IMG/VR virus record: IMGVR_UViG_3300044617_002006
Span: 1 to 24,957 of that record
Direction: 5' to 3' (one strand)
DNA: 24,957 bases
Source: a virus
The translations under genes and the position numbers were made by a program. The notes below the pieces were generated by a model that was not told the DNA's origin, searched no databases, and was given only the letters and a program-made list of their open reading frames with translations. The stretch's first letter is position 1; every line of letters starts with the position of its first letter. Below, one piece after another: positions 1 to 6,479 of the stretch.

Positions 1-621
1 TACAGCCACTCCATTAGCTTCGGCATGCGGCCAAGCGATTTGCAATGCACGGTTGAGAACGCCAGTAGAAAAAGCTGTCCAAAAACAATCTGGTTCGCAT
101 AGCTCATAGGCAACTTTGACAAGCATAGCCGTGACGAGTTTATGCCGCAACCCAAGAGGCACGAAAAAAGCGTTATTCTCTTTAGCCCATTTAGAAGCGA
201 TTAGGTTTAAATTAGGCATCGCAGCGATCCGGTGGAAATGGTATTCGCAGCCATGTTCTATGCACCAAGCTTGGTGGTTGGAAATTTCTTTCGACGAAGG
301 CATGAACAAGACGAGTTTCTTGCCATACATTTTGCAGAGTTTGGTCAACGAAATTCCTGCAAAGCCGCAACGAGGCTGGACATAGACAATCGTATCGCTA
401 GGGCATGTGGCAATAAGAAATTCCCCGGCTCTGGCTTTAGTGCCTACATCAATCAGATCTTCGCGCACAACGTAGCGCCCTTCATGAGTCTCGATGACTG
501 GTGCCGGAAAAGAACTTTTGAAGTCGCCTACCATCTCGAGATACTGGTCGCGAGTGTAGATGGCGTCTTGGTTTACTTCTGAAGTTGTTGCTGAAAATTT
601 TGGTATTCTTGTTGAGTCCAC
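1..621 (-). CDS. PLP-fold (Trp-synthase-beta/ACC-deaminase-like) enzyme, C-terminus off the window
   Basis: The minus-strand frame is open from a stop at 663-665 to base 1, so at least 207 residues are present and the C-terminus lies outside. It resembles the fold-type II PLP enzymes (cysteine synthase, ACC deaminase, D-cysteine desulfhydrase). The pattern is a VVRED strand, then GTKAR with Lys62 as the likely Schiff-base lysine, an alternating beta/alpha stretch with GKKLVLFM, a VPLGL segment, and TGVLNRALQIAWPHA near the edge, corresponding to the phosphate-binding region of this fold. The GTG at 621-619 is the only usual start that keeps the conserved-looking YTRDQYLEMV helix; ATG at 534 is the alternative. 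Neither has a clear ribosome binding site. It overlaps the upstream pyrophosphorylase-like gene by 49 bases, suggesting coupled translation. The exact reaction is unknown. Fold assignment is fairly secure; substrate is inference. Confidence 0.7.
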   Translation of the reverse strand, partial: MDSTRIPKFSATTSEVNQDAIYTRDQYLEMVGDFKSSFPAPVIETHEGRYVVREDLIDVGTKARAGEFLIATCPSDTIVYVQPRCGFAGISLTKLCKMYGKKLVLFMPSSKEISNHQAWCIEHGCEYHFHRIAAMPNLNLIASKWAKENNAFFVPLGLRHKLVTAMLVKVAYELCEPDCFWTAFSTGVLNRALQIAWPHAEANGVAV

Positions 622-1538
622 AGTTTTTTCAGAGTTGAGTTGTTTTTGTAAGTCTTGCCGCCATTAGCTCGAATATGGTCCTTTGACTGGTATTCCAAGA
701 AATAACGTACAGGATCGCATAGCCTAGAGTCTTCGATAGAATACGGCACAGAATTGTACCGATCAGCTAGAAATGAAATTGCCTCATCCGGATTGCAACG
801 GCCGAAGATAGCTTTGATGCACTTTTGAGCATTTGTACCGGCATAAATCATGCTATGGGGGTTAACGTAGTTTGGATAGTATTCGGCAATGTCGGCAGCG
901 AAAGCTGAAAGCACGAACGTTTGCCGCTTGAATCCATTTTCTTTGAGGTAAAGATTGCCTTTGTCCACAATTTCCTTTATGTCTTGTAATGAATCGACGA
1001 TCTCAGATTCAATGAACTTCACGAGGCCGTAGGCATGCTCGAGAATATACGTCTTCAGTCCGATAGAAAACTGCGGAAGAAGATAACCTTTGTTGTCGCT
1101 GAATTTTGAGTCAGGCAAATCTTGAAGCCACTCTTCATAGCGGTATCGGCCACTCAAAATACTTTTCACAATCCAAAAATTGCCGAATCCATGGGTTGAT
1201 GGCACGTAATTGATCCCAGAACCGCATAGTCGGAATAGGTAATAAAGCATGAGCTTGTCGATTCTACGCGCGACCTGGTGGTCCTTGAATCGAATGCCAT
1301 GCCCTTTTGGGTCGTCTTCTCCTTTATCTAAAGCCTCAAGAAAAGAACAGAAAGCTGCGTATCGCCGGTCAAGCATGTCATAAATTGGGACACGGAATAT
1401 CAGGTCGTCGTTGACTTCAGCTTCAATCTCTTCAAGCGAAAGTCCTCGTGTTTGTTTGTCAAGAAAGTAGCGTTGCATCCGCAAGCTTTTGTTATGATAG
1501 TCGTCTAAAGCTTCAAGAATTTCGGATTTGATTTGCAT
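573..1538 (-). CDS. aGPT-PPlase-like protein (tentative)
   Basis: A 321-residue, mostly helical protein. The frame extends upstream to ATG 1637, but that would overlap the preceding gene by 125 bases. The ATG at 1538 overlaps by only 26 and is preferred, although no clear Shine-Dalgarno is seen for either. Recognisable signatures are a YLFRLCGSG segment (GSG at about 106-108), HGFGN at 116-120, NKGYLLPQF at 149-157 and a C-terminal DPVRYFLEY at about 275. The order RL-GSG, HG-aromatic-x-N, then N-x-x-x-(L/I)-P-x-F recalls the alpha-glutamyl/putrescinyl-thymine pyrophosphorylase families described in thymidine-hypermodifying phages. Those enzymes displace pyrophosphate from 5-pyrophosphoryloxymethyl-dU in DNA with an amino acid or amine. 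This match is from memory of the pattern, not from an alignment. The neighbouring PLP enzyme fits such a pathway. Confidence 0.5.
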   Translation of the reverse strand: MQIKSEILEALDDYHNKSLRMQRYFLDKQTRGLSLEEIEAEVNDDLIFRVPIYDMLDRRYAAFCSFLEALDKGEDDPKGHGIRFKDHQVARRIDKLMLYYLFRLCGSGINYVPSTHGFGNFWIVKSILSGRYRYEEWLQDLPDSKFSDNKGYLLPQFSIGLKTYILEHAYGLVKFIESEIVDSLQDIKEIVDKGNLYLKENGFKRQTFVLSAFAADIAEYYPNYVNPHSMIYAGTNAQKCIKAIFGRCNPDEAISFLADRYNSVPYSIEDSRLCDPVRYFLEYQSKDHIRANGGKTYKNNSTLKKLWTQQEYQNFQQQLQK

Positions 1539-2400
1539 AGTATTTTGGGCGGATATGGACAGATTGGCGTGGCTCCATGATTTCGTTTTCGTATTGCTCG
1601 ATATTCTCATACCAGGCTTTAGGCCAGCAATGGACATCTAGCCCAGACTCCATAAGTCTTGAGTTGAATTCATTGACGAGAAATGCGCGGTCCGCTTGTG
1701 AGCCATAAAAAGGCTGGCCTTTGTAAAGTCCTGTGCCTGGGATTTTTCTGGATTCAGATTCTACAGGAAGCAGGCAACTGACCTTTGCCTTACAACTCGC
1801 TGCAAATTGTAAGTATCGATCAACGAGGGCGTGCATAGATTGCAACGCTTTCAATGGATCTGGCTGACGACAAAAATGAAAACGCACGTCGATATTTCCG
1901 AGGTATAAAAAGTCAGCCGCTTTAGGATTTTTCATGAAGCCCCACAACGTTTGCCCGTCTCGACGCTCGATAGCGTGATCAGATCCCGGCCAGACAGATA
2001 TTGAATGACTATCGCCAAGGACGAGTTTGTCTCTTGATGGTAGAGGCATGAATGGAATCTCGCCGTCGAAGTCGTATTTTCCAGGCAATCGCTTTTGCAG
2101 GAAGTCAGCAAGATTGAAGCCGTCCATTTGATAAACTTCGGCAGTCTCAAAAGCGGCGGCAAGTTTTTCTAAGCGCAAGAGTACTGCTTCGCCGATGCCG
2201 CCAATGATGTTAAAAGCCCCGGGTTTGAAATTTGGTCCATGGTTAATAATGATTCGATCAAACTTAGACCAATCGCAGTCTTCGCTGACGAAGACGGCTT
2301 CCGGGTCAACGAGTGAACGTACGAGCCGGTTCCAACCCGCAGAATGACTATTGAGGCTACTCGCCGGGTTATTCAAGATTCCAGCGAAAGCCGTTTTCAT
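1513..2400 (-). CDS. SGNH/GDSL-like phage protein
   Basis: A 295-residue protein of unknown role. It carries GDSH at 129-132 after a hydrophobic strand (KLVL), in the position of the nucleophile block of SGNH/GDSL hydrolases. LYLGNIDVRFHF follows at about 166-176, and there is a late SVH (His282) that could be the catalytic histidine. A clear Asp-x-x-His block is missing (QSVH instead of DxxH), so hydrolase activity is uncertain. The start overlaps the helicase stop as ATGA (2397-2400), indicating translational coupling. It sits between the helicase and the aGPT-PPlase-like gene, so a role with DNA modification is possible but is inference only. Confidence 0.6.
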   Translation of the reverse strand: MKTAFAGILNNPASSLNSHSAGWNRLVRSLVDPEAVFVSEDCDWSKFDRIIINHGPNFKPGAFNIIGGIGEAVLLRLEKLAAAFETAEVYQMDGFNLADFLQKRLPGKYDFDGEIPFMPLPSRDKLVLGDSHSISVWPGSDHAIERRDGQTLWGFMKNPKAADFLYLGNIDVRFHFCRQPDPLKALQSMHALVDRYLQFAASCKAKVSCLLPVESESRKIPGTGLYKGQPFYGSQADRAFLVNEFNSRLMESGLDVHCWPKAWYENIEQYENEIMEPRQSVHIRPKYYANQIRNS

Positions 2401-3743
2401 AGCATTCCTCCGGCATTAAGTTCTCCATCTGACAACATCGATAGATTCTCAAGTTTCTTCTCAACGGTCCTGGCTATCTTTTCTTCAATGCCTTCCGATG
2501 AATAGACGATGCGCTGGACTACCGGGCTTTTTGCGTTGGCGCGCACAGCTCGGCCTAAAGCTTGAATCAGCGTGATCGCTTTGTAAGTCGGGAAGACGAT
2601 AACATGGCGCGGGCAATCTCCATGAGTGTCGTGTAAATCAATTCCTTCAGCTGCAGCATCAACTTGGCAAATGATAAGTTTGATTTGATTGCGCTGGAAA
2701 TAGTCAATGCCATCTTTACCCACGCGGGTATTGGCCGTAGCGCCAGAAATAATGGCATGAGGAACATGTTCGAGTTGTTTTGACAAGACGTGGATGGTCC
2801 TGGTAAACTGGACGAATATGATGACTGATTCGCCTTCAACCAACCTGTCTTCAATTTCATCAATGAGAGATGGCAGTTTCTGGATCTCAGCGCGCTGGCG
2901 GTTTCGCATGTGCAAAATTCCACCGTGCGGATTGCCATCATACTTCTCCATGTCAGCTTCTTCACGCTGGTCTATCTCAGCTATAGCCGTCTGAGCCCAA
3001 ACAGGTAAAGATTTTGGCGGATCCCAAAGTTCTACGTAAACCTCAGATTCAGGAAAACTGCCTTCTTCCATCAATTCTTTTTTGCGTAGGCGAATTCCCC
3101 AACTAGAATCTTTGCCGAACAAGTATTGGTGAAGGCCTTTGAGCACGCGCTCGCGATCTTTTTGCCGGAAATATAAGCCGCCGAAAGGAGACTTGCCACA
3201 ACCATTGCGGCGGCACCAGTTCCAGAAGTCATTGCCCAATGAATGCAAGTCACAACAAAATCCAATAGCCCGCATCTTTAAAGGCGAGTCTGCGACAGTT
3301 GCGCTAAGCCCAAGAGTGAACGCATTCGGGCATCGCTTGCATGCGATGACAAGTTCTGCATTCAAACTCTTAAGCGCTCCGCCGCAGTGTATTTCATCGA
3401 TGATGACGACCGTAGGCTCTTTAAGTTGTAAGTTGAAACCTGAGACATGGCCTTTAGAATTAAGCGGGAGGAAGAATCCATTCTTGCCATTGCGGGCTTT
3501 TTCCCAGCTCAGCAAGAAAACGGGCTCAATACCAAATTGCGCTAGCGCTTCTTTCCACTTCGTGAGCGTACGAGCTTTGCATATCACAGCAACTGGGTTG
3601 TCAAATCGCAAACACGTGCCGATAGCCGTGAAAGTTTTTCCAATACCAGTATCTGATCCATCAAGCGCAAATTTCTTTTGCAGTAAAATATCGGCTAAAT
3701 CAGATGCTGCAGTTTTTTGATATTGGCGGAGTTCAATTCGCAT
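2397..3743 (-). CDS. SF2 DEAD/H-type helicase (SNF2-like organisation)
   Basis: A 448-residue two-domain superfamily 2 ATPase. The N-terminus begins with a Q-motif-like LRQYQ at 5-9. Motif I is GSDTGIGKT at 29-37 with Lys36. Motif II is DEIH at 116-119, and motif III is SAT at 147-149. In the second RecA domain there are IIFVQFTRT, a QVDAAAEGIDL segment (motif V) and QALGRAVR at 394-401 (motif VI with the arginine fingers). It should bind DNA and hydrolyse ATP in replication, recombination or remodelling. The length is that of a compact phage helicase without accessory domains. It begins just inside the preceding small membrane-protein gene and couples to the SGNH-like gene downstream. Confidence 0.92.
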   Translation of the reverse strand: MRIELRQYQKTAASDLADILLQKKFALDGSDTGIGKTFTAIGTCLRFDNPVAVICKARTLTKWKEALAQFGIEPVFLLSWEKARNGKNGFFLPLNSKGHVSGFNLQLKEPTVVIIDEIHCGGALKSLNAELVIACKRCPNAFTLGLSATVADSPLKMRAIGFCCDLHSLGNDFWNWCRRNGCGKSPFGGLYFRQKDRERVLKGLHQYLFGKDSSWGIRLRKKELMEEGSFPESEVYVELWDPPKSLPVWAQTAIAEIDQREEADMEKYDGNPHGGILHMRNRQRAEIQKLPSLIDEIEDRLVEGESVIIFVQFTRTIHVLSKQLEHVPHAIISGATANTRVGKDGIDYFQRNQIKLIICQVDAAAEGIDLHDTHGDCPRHVIVFPTYKAITLIQALGRAVRANAKSPVVQRIVYSSEGIEEKIARTVEKKLENLSMLSDGELNAGGML

Positions 3744-3933
3744 AAGTTGTATCTTGACCGCAGAGTGGGCATTCTTTGAAATTTGCTGAGTTCCTTTCTG
3801 TCCACGTCATAAATGCCGCGAATAGATAAATGGCTACGATTACAGCGACGGCGGCATAAGCCGAGAATTTTTTAGGATATTCCCAAAATCTTCTTGATAA
3901 AGTCGACGAGTTTTTGTGTTCTGGGTTTCGCAT
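3733..3933 (-). CDS. small membrane protein with CPLCG knuckle
   Basis: A 66-residue hypothetical protein with one strong hydrophobic segment at about 24-45 (YAAVAVIVAIYLFAAF). A cytoplasmic-type CPLCG knuckle sits near the C-terminus, giving only one Cys pair. It overlaps the upstream gene end by 62 bases and the helicase start by 11, consistent with a packed operon. No strong ribosome binding site is visible before ATG 3933. It could be spurious, but the coherent membrane helix supports a real gene. Function unknown. Confidence 0.5.
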   Translation of the reverse strand: MRNPEHKNSSTLSRRFWEYPKKFSAYAAVAVIVAIYLFAAFMTWTERNSANFKECPLCGQDTTYAN

Positions 3934-4054
3934 AGTCTTTAGGACTGAGCAATCGCATATAAATTTCAGGCGCTAACAGCGGGCGATCGCCGAAATAGTC
4001 TGTTGCGTGGCTTACAAGTTTACTTTGTTTTGAAGGCATAGGTTTAGTTTTCAT
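3872..4054 (-). CDS. hypothetical protein, 60 aa
   Basis: A basic 60-residue protein of unknown function. The frame is open to 4132, but ATG 4054 is chosen: it has an AGAGG purine run about 6 bases upstream and overlaps the upstream stop by 11 bases, typical of this operon. The C-terminus (KLVDFIKKILGIS) is an amphipathic helix. No recognisable domain. Confidence 0.6.
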   Translation of the reverse strand: MKTKPMPSKQSKLVSHATDYFGDRPLLAPEIYMRLLSPKDYAKPRTQKLVDFIKKILGIS

Positions 4055-4385
4055 CGTCTTCCTCTTTGATTCCTTGTTTAATGACGAATCGCAAGTATTC
4101 TGCCATCGACAAAGCAAATCCAGCATTGACATGGCTGATATTCATCATGCCTGATATGAATGCGATGCGGCACAGCTTCAGGGCGAAGTCGTTGTCGACG
4201 CCTTCTAAGCAGGTTTCTTGGAAATTTTCCCAAGCCTTATCGACGTCGATCTCAATGTTTGAAATGTATTTTGTGGGTCCGGACATAGTGGTTGGAGTTA
4301 CGATAACGTTGCATTTTTCGCACCAATAGACTTTGCCATGCGGGCATGGAGTCTTTTGGACGCTGACTATTTCTTGAAAACCCAT
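4044..4385 (-). CDS. hypothetical protein with CxxC zinc knuckles
   Basis: A 113-residue protein starting MGFQEIVSV. Longer in-frame starts reach 4460 but would overlay the 40-aa membrane-protein gene, so ATG 4385 is preferred. An N-terminal CPHGKVYWCEKC (about 14-25) looks like a small zinc-binding site. The rest is helical and ends in a highly acidic tail (KEEDDEN). Similar small phage proteins start with a histidine/cysteine knuckle, but I do not recognise the family. It is coupled to the 60-aa gene downstream. Confidence 0.65.
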   Translation of the reverse strand: MGFQEIVSVQKTPCPHGKVYWCEKCNVIVTPTTMSGPTKYISNIEIDVDKAWENFQETCLEGVDNDFALKLCRIAFISGMMNISHVNAGFALSMAEYLRFVIKQGIKEEDDEN

Positions 4386-4489
4386 AGAGCAAACATTCCA
4401 AGAAGTAAGACTGGGCCGATCTTGAACAAGAACTCGATGAAGTAATCGATGGAGCGGCATACCGATTCTGGGTCAGATAAGTCGATCAT
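4367..4489 (-). CDS. 40-aa single-pass membrane protein
   Basis: A small open frame whose ATG (4489) overlaps the stop of the upstream gene as ATGA. The product starts MIDLSDPESV and has a hydrophobic segment GPVLLLGMFALWVF at about 25-38 followed by two lysines, so an N-out/C-in single-pass protein is likely. It overlaps the next gene by 19 bases. The coupling and the clean membrane helix make it credible despite its size. Function unknown. Confidence 0.55.
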   Translation of the reverse strand: MIDLSDPESVCRSIDYFIEFLFKIGPVLLLGMFALWVFKK

Positions 4490-4668
4490 AAATTGGCCGC
4501 GTATTTGAGTGCGGATTCGTAATCAGGAAAGAATCTGGATTTGCCTGAAATTTCGATGATGTAATATCCATCTTCGTCGCGGGTTACAGCGGCGTTAGGA
4601 TAACCTTGTTCTCGAGCACAAAGCGCGAGTGTTTCTAATTCGTCGAATACTGATTGAGGTTTTTGCAT
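4486..4668 (-). CDS. hypothetical protein, 60 aa
   Basis: A 60-residue acidic protein with an amphipathic N-terminal helix, a beta hairpin around DEDGYYIIEISG and a final YESALKYAANL helix. This looks like a small alpha/beta domain. It is separated from the zinc-ribbon gene upstream by 14 bases and couples to the 40-aa membrane gene by ATGA. No family recognised. Confidence 0.65.
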   Translation of the reverse strand: MQKPQSVFDELETLALCAREQGYPNAAVTRDEDGYYIIEISGKSRFFPDYESALKYAANL

Positions 4669-4682
4669 GGGCTTATTTTAGG

Positions 4683-4841
4683 TTAGGATAGTTTGAAATC
4701 CCGTGGTGGTGCGACTGATTTGTTAGATTGGCAGATACAGCATTTGCCATAAAGCCATTCAATATCAGATGGAGTTTCGCTACCGAATTTGGAAGCGCAC
4801 TCGACGCATAACCACGAAGGGAATTTTGAAAGCTTACTCAA
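4683..4841 (-). CDS. small CxxC/CxxC zinc-ribbon protein, TTG start within the tRNA 3' end
   Basis: The frame is open to ATG 4931, but the N-terminal half of that reading is the tRNA-Leu gene and is not protein-like. The remaining 52 residues contain WLCVECASKFG and GKCCICQSNKSV, a treble-clef or ribbon-like pair of CxxC knuckles, then APPRDFKLS. Small phage proteins with two CxxC pairs followed by a (T/P)xPRDF tail are familiar. The only usable start is TTG 4841-4839, inside the tRNA acceptor strand, so start and expression are uncertain. Confidence 0.42.
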   Translation of the reverse strand: MSKLSKFPSWLCVECASKFGSETPSDIEWLYGKCCICQSNKSVAPPRDFKLS

Positions 4842-4920
4842 GGCGGGACTCGAACCCGCACTCCGCTGTTTGCGAAAAGGGATTTTAAGTCCCTTGCGTC
4901 TGCCATTCCGCCACTTGAGC
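4835..4920 (-). tRNA. tRNA-Leu(UAA)
   Basis: An 86-nt cloverleaf on the minus strand. The acceptor is GCTCAAG pairing with CTTGAGT, with one terminal G-T. The D arm has the usual GG. The anticodon stem AGGGA/TCCCT encloses a CTTAAAA loop, giving anticodon TAA. There is a long class II variable arm, and a T arm GCGGG-TTCGAGT-CCCGC. Discriminator A follows, with no encoded CCA. The long variable arm and anticodon both indicate leucine. It lies inside the early minus-strand operon and probably supplements host decoding of TTA codons. Confidence 0.95.
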
Positions 4921-4927
4921 GCTGTCT

Positions 4928-5143
4928 TCACTTAGACTTTTTGGTTTTAGTTTTGGGCTTGTGGTTTTTCCAGCGTATTGCAGAGCCTTTGAGTCCGGCT
5001 TCGCGTTTAGCTGGATGGTCGGCGCCTGAAAGCCCGCCGATACGGCCACGGATTTGGGCAATCTCTTTGACAGTCCATTTTCCGTGCTTCAGCATTTCCC
5101 TAAGTCGGGAAATTTCTTTCAAGCGCTCCTTCTTAGATTTCAT
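4928..5143 (-). CDS. basic hypothetical protein, 71 aa
   Basis: A very lysine/arginine-rich 71-residue protein starting MKSKKERLKEI. ATG 5143 overlaps the upstream stop as ATGA and has GGA a few bases upstream; it is preferred to ATG 5161. A WTVKEIAQIRGRIGGLSG segment could be a short helix-turn-helix. The C-terminus is a KTKTKK tail, so nucleic-acid binding is plausible. The tRNA-Leu follows directly downstream. Function unknown. Confidence 0.65.
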   Translation of the reverse strand: MKSKKERLKEISRLREMLKHGKWTVKEIAQIRGRIGGLSGADHPAKREAGLKGSAIRWKNHKPKTKTKKSK

Positions 5144-5448
5144 TTTCCGTTGTCGAACCAATTCTCCAAAAGTTTTTCCCAGTCTGCTTCTGACATAGCG
5201 AGAAGAGCTTTGCGGCGAAGAGCCGCGTACTCAAAAACTTCTTTGAGGTCTTTGCGTAGATTTTTTTTGTCTTCCTCTTTAACAGAGTCAACTACCGCAC
5301 GGCTTAGACTGCGCAAGCGGAAGTTGTAATCTGGCTTCAAGACGCTTTTGGTTGAGCTCGCAACTTTCTTGGCGATCTCCGTCTTGGCTTTGTCTGCAGG
5401 TGATATGCGTTTCGGTTTGGCGATATTCGCCGGTGTGGGACTACTCAT
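5140..5448 (-). CDS. hypothetical protein, 102 aa
   Basis: A basic, predominantly helical protein with a low-complexity N-terminus rich in Ala, Pro and Lys, and a helical C-terminal half (LRKDLKEVFEYAALRRKALL). Both ends couple to neighbours through ATGA overlaps (5448 with the upstream gene, 5140 with the downstream one). No recognised domain; possibly a nucleoid- or DNA-associated small protein, which is inference from composition. Confidence 0.65.
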   Translation of the reverse strand: MSSPTPANIAKPKRISPADKAKTEIAKKVASSTKSVLKPDYNFRLRSLSRAVVDSVKEEDKKNLRKDLKEVFEYAALRRKALLAMSEADWEKLLENWFDNGK

Positions 5449-5804
5449 TTGTGTGTGGTTTTACGAGCGCTTGTTTTCTTGGAGGACTTGCTCGATTGGT
5501 TTTCTCCAAGCTTTGCCGCCTCCTCATACGCGAGGATTTTAACGGCAAGATTCTTCATATTTGGACAAAGGACTTTCACAGCGCCTATCGGCGTGTTACA
5601 ACTTTGAAAATGGTAAATGAACGAGGATTCCCAATTTCTATGCAAATACTTGCCCGTCGTGAAAGCATACTCAGGAGGGTTCATTCTGCAGCATACGAGC
5701 AATTGCCATGCTGGATCGATGTACTCAAGCGGGAGCGTACCGTCAGGCAATAGCACTTCGCTATAGTTTTTTGGGATGGGCAAAAAGTGGAAAGGTTGGC
5801 GCAT
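5445..5804 (-). CDS. hypothetical protein, first gene of minus-strand operon
   Basis: A 119-residue protein, the 5'-most gene of the leftward operon. The first 95 residues look like a compact mixed domain with three cysteines (VCCRMNPPEY, CNTPIG, LCPNM). The last 25 residues are a Lys/Ser/Thr-rich disordered tail (KSSKKTSARKTTHK). No family recognised. Transcription presumably begins in the short divergent gap to its right. Confidence 0.65.
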   Translation of the reverse strand: MRQPFHFLPIPKNYSEVLLPDGTLPLEYIDPAWQLLVCCRMNPPEYAFTTGKYLHRNWESSFIYHFQSCNTPIGAVKVLCPNMKNLAVKILAYEEAAKLGENQSSKSSKKTSARKTTHK

Positions 5805-5866
5805 ACGAGACGCATTGAAACAAGCTGCCAGCTAATTTAACACAACAAAATACTACGTAGAAAAAA
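5805..5866. promoter_or_regulatory. divergent intergenic region
   Basis: These 62 bases separate the leftward operon from the rightward genes and must hold the leftward promoter if the operon is transcribed from here. It is A/T-rich toward the right. A TTGAAA at 5815-5820 is a possible rightward -35, but no convincing -10 follows at 16-18 bases. No operator-like palindrome stands out. Confidence 0.35.
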
Positions 5867-6196
5867 ATGCTTACTCTTGGGATTAAGTCTATTGGAGAAG
5901 AATACGACTGCACAAAGTGCGGGGCGTGTTGTTCATTCAAATGGAGTTGGCCCGTCTTAAGAAAAGACAGAGCCGACGCGGTTAAAATTCCAATTGAAAT
6001 GCAACGGCAGGATTATCCGCTTTTGAAAACATCTGACGCCGGAAGATGTGTAGCATTGCGAGGTGAGGTTGGCCAATGCGTGTCGTGTTCGATTTATGCT
6101 GATAGGCCAGATGCTTGCCGGAAATTTGTGCCCGGGTCGACCTTGTGCAAAGAAGCTCGGGCTAAGTTTGGTATTAGTGCAGGAAGTGCAGCTTAG
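5867..6196 (+). CDS. YkgJ-like CxxCxxCC cysteine-cluster protein
   Basis: A 109-residue protein with the YkgJ-family signature CTKCGACC at 15-22 and additional cysteines in QCVSCSIYADRPDACRKF. This matches the zinc/iron-chelating domain family (Fe-S or Zn binding). Members occur in many bacteria and phages and their biochemical role is mostly unknown. The start has only a run of A residues upstream. The last codons and stop overlap the first GTGCAG repeats of the adjacent iteron-like region, so the C-terminal GISAGSAA may simply be repeat sequence read through. Confidence 0.85.
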   Translation: MLTLGIKSIGEEYDCTKCGACCSFKWSWPVLRKDRADAVKIPIEMQRQDYPLLKTSDAGRCVALRGEVGQCVSCSIYADRPDACRKFVPGSTLCKEARAKFGISAGSAA

Positions 6197-6465
6197 TGCA
6201 GGATTGAAAATTGAGTTCCTGCACTCGATAGGTTGTTGATTACGTATAGCTTAAGCTGTATAGTGCAGCTTGTGCAGGATTTTTCCCGGCTTCCCTAAGG
6301 GAACGGCTTATTCTCCTCCAAAATCCATAAGAAAAGAATAGCTAGGTCCCCCACGGGAAAATGAAAAAAGAAGCTGCACAAGCTGCACTAAAATAAATAA
6401 TGTATTGAAAAAGAATAAAATAAATAGTGCAGAATAGTAGTGCAGGATAGTGCAGGATAGTGCAG
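6177..6465. repeat. GTGCAG iteron-like array (candidate origin/operator)
   Basis: Twelve GTGCAG hexamers in 289 bases. Nine are on the plus strand (6177, 6186, 6196, 6263, 6272, 6427, 6440, 6450, 6460) and three on the minus strand (6219-6224, 6374-6379, 6383-6388). Within clusters the spacing is 9 or 10 bases, about one helical turn. The fuller unit is TAGTGCAGGA. An A/T-rich stretch lies at 6389-6426 between clusters. Helically phased iterons beside an A/T-rich tract resemble plasmid and phage replication origins; multi-site operators are the alternative. Confidence 0.7.
6261..6390. repeat. inverted repeat spanning the iteron region
   Basis: The left arm begins TAGTGCAGCTTGTGCAG (6261-6277) and the right arm ends with its exact complement (6374-6390). 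The arms continue inward with matching TTTTCCCG (6280-6287) and CGGGAAAA (6354-6361), the right arm holding about 9 extra bases. The central 66 bases contain a small TTCCC/GGGAA hairpin (near 6291-6303) but no gene. It could form a cruciform or long hairpin. A miniature mobile element with terminal inverted repeats is an alternative reading. Confidence 0.75.
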
Positions 6466-6479
6466 CATAGGTAAAAGAT

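Noticed and set aside
116-582. Plus-strand open frames of 89 and 116 codons at the left edge
   Set aside because: They lie antisense to the convincing PLP-fold minus-strand frame, and their products have no coherent domain pattern.
3139-3720. 193-codon plus-strand frame
   Set aside because: It is antisense to the helicase, whose motifs are all intact.
4842-4931. N-terminal extension of the zinc-ribbon frame up to ATG 4931
   Set aside because: This part is the tRNA-Leu gene read as protein; only the C-terminal CxxC part is protein-like.
6177-6465. CRISPR array
   Set aside because: The repeated unit is only 6-10 bases, in both orientations, with no spacers of constant length and no cas genes.
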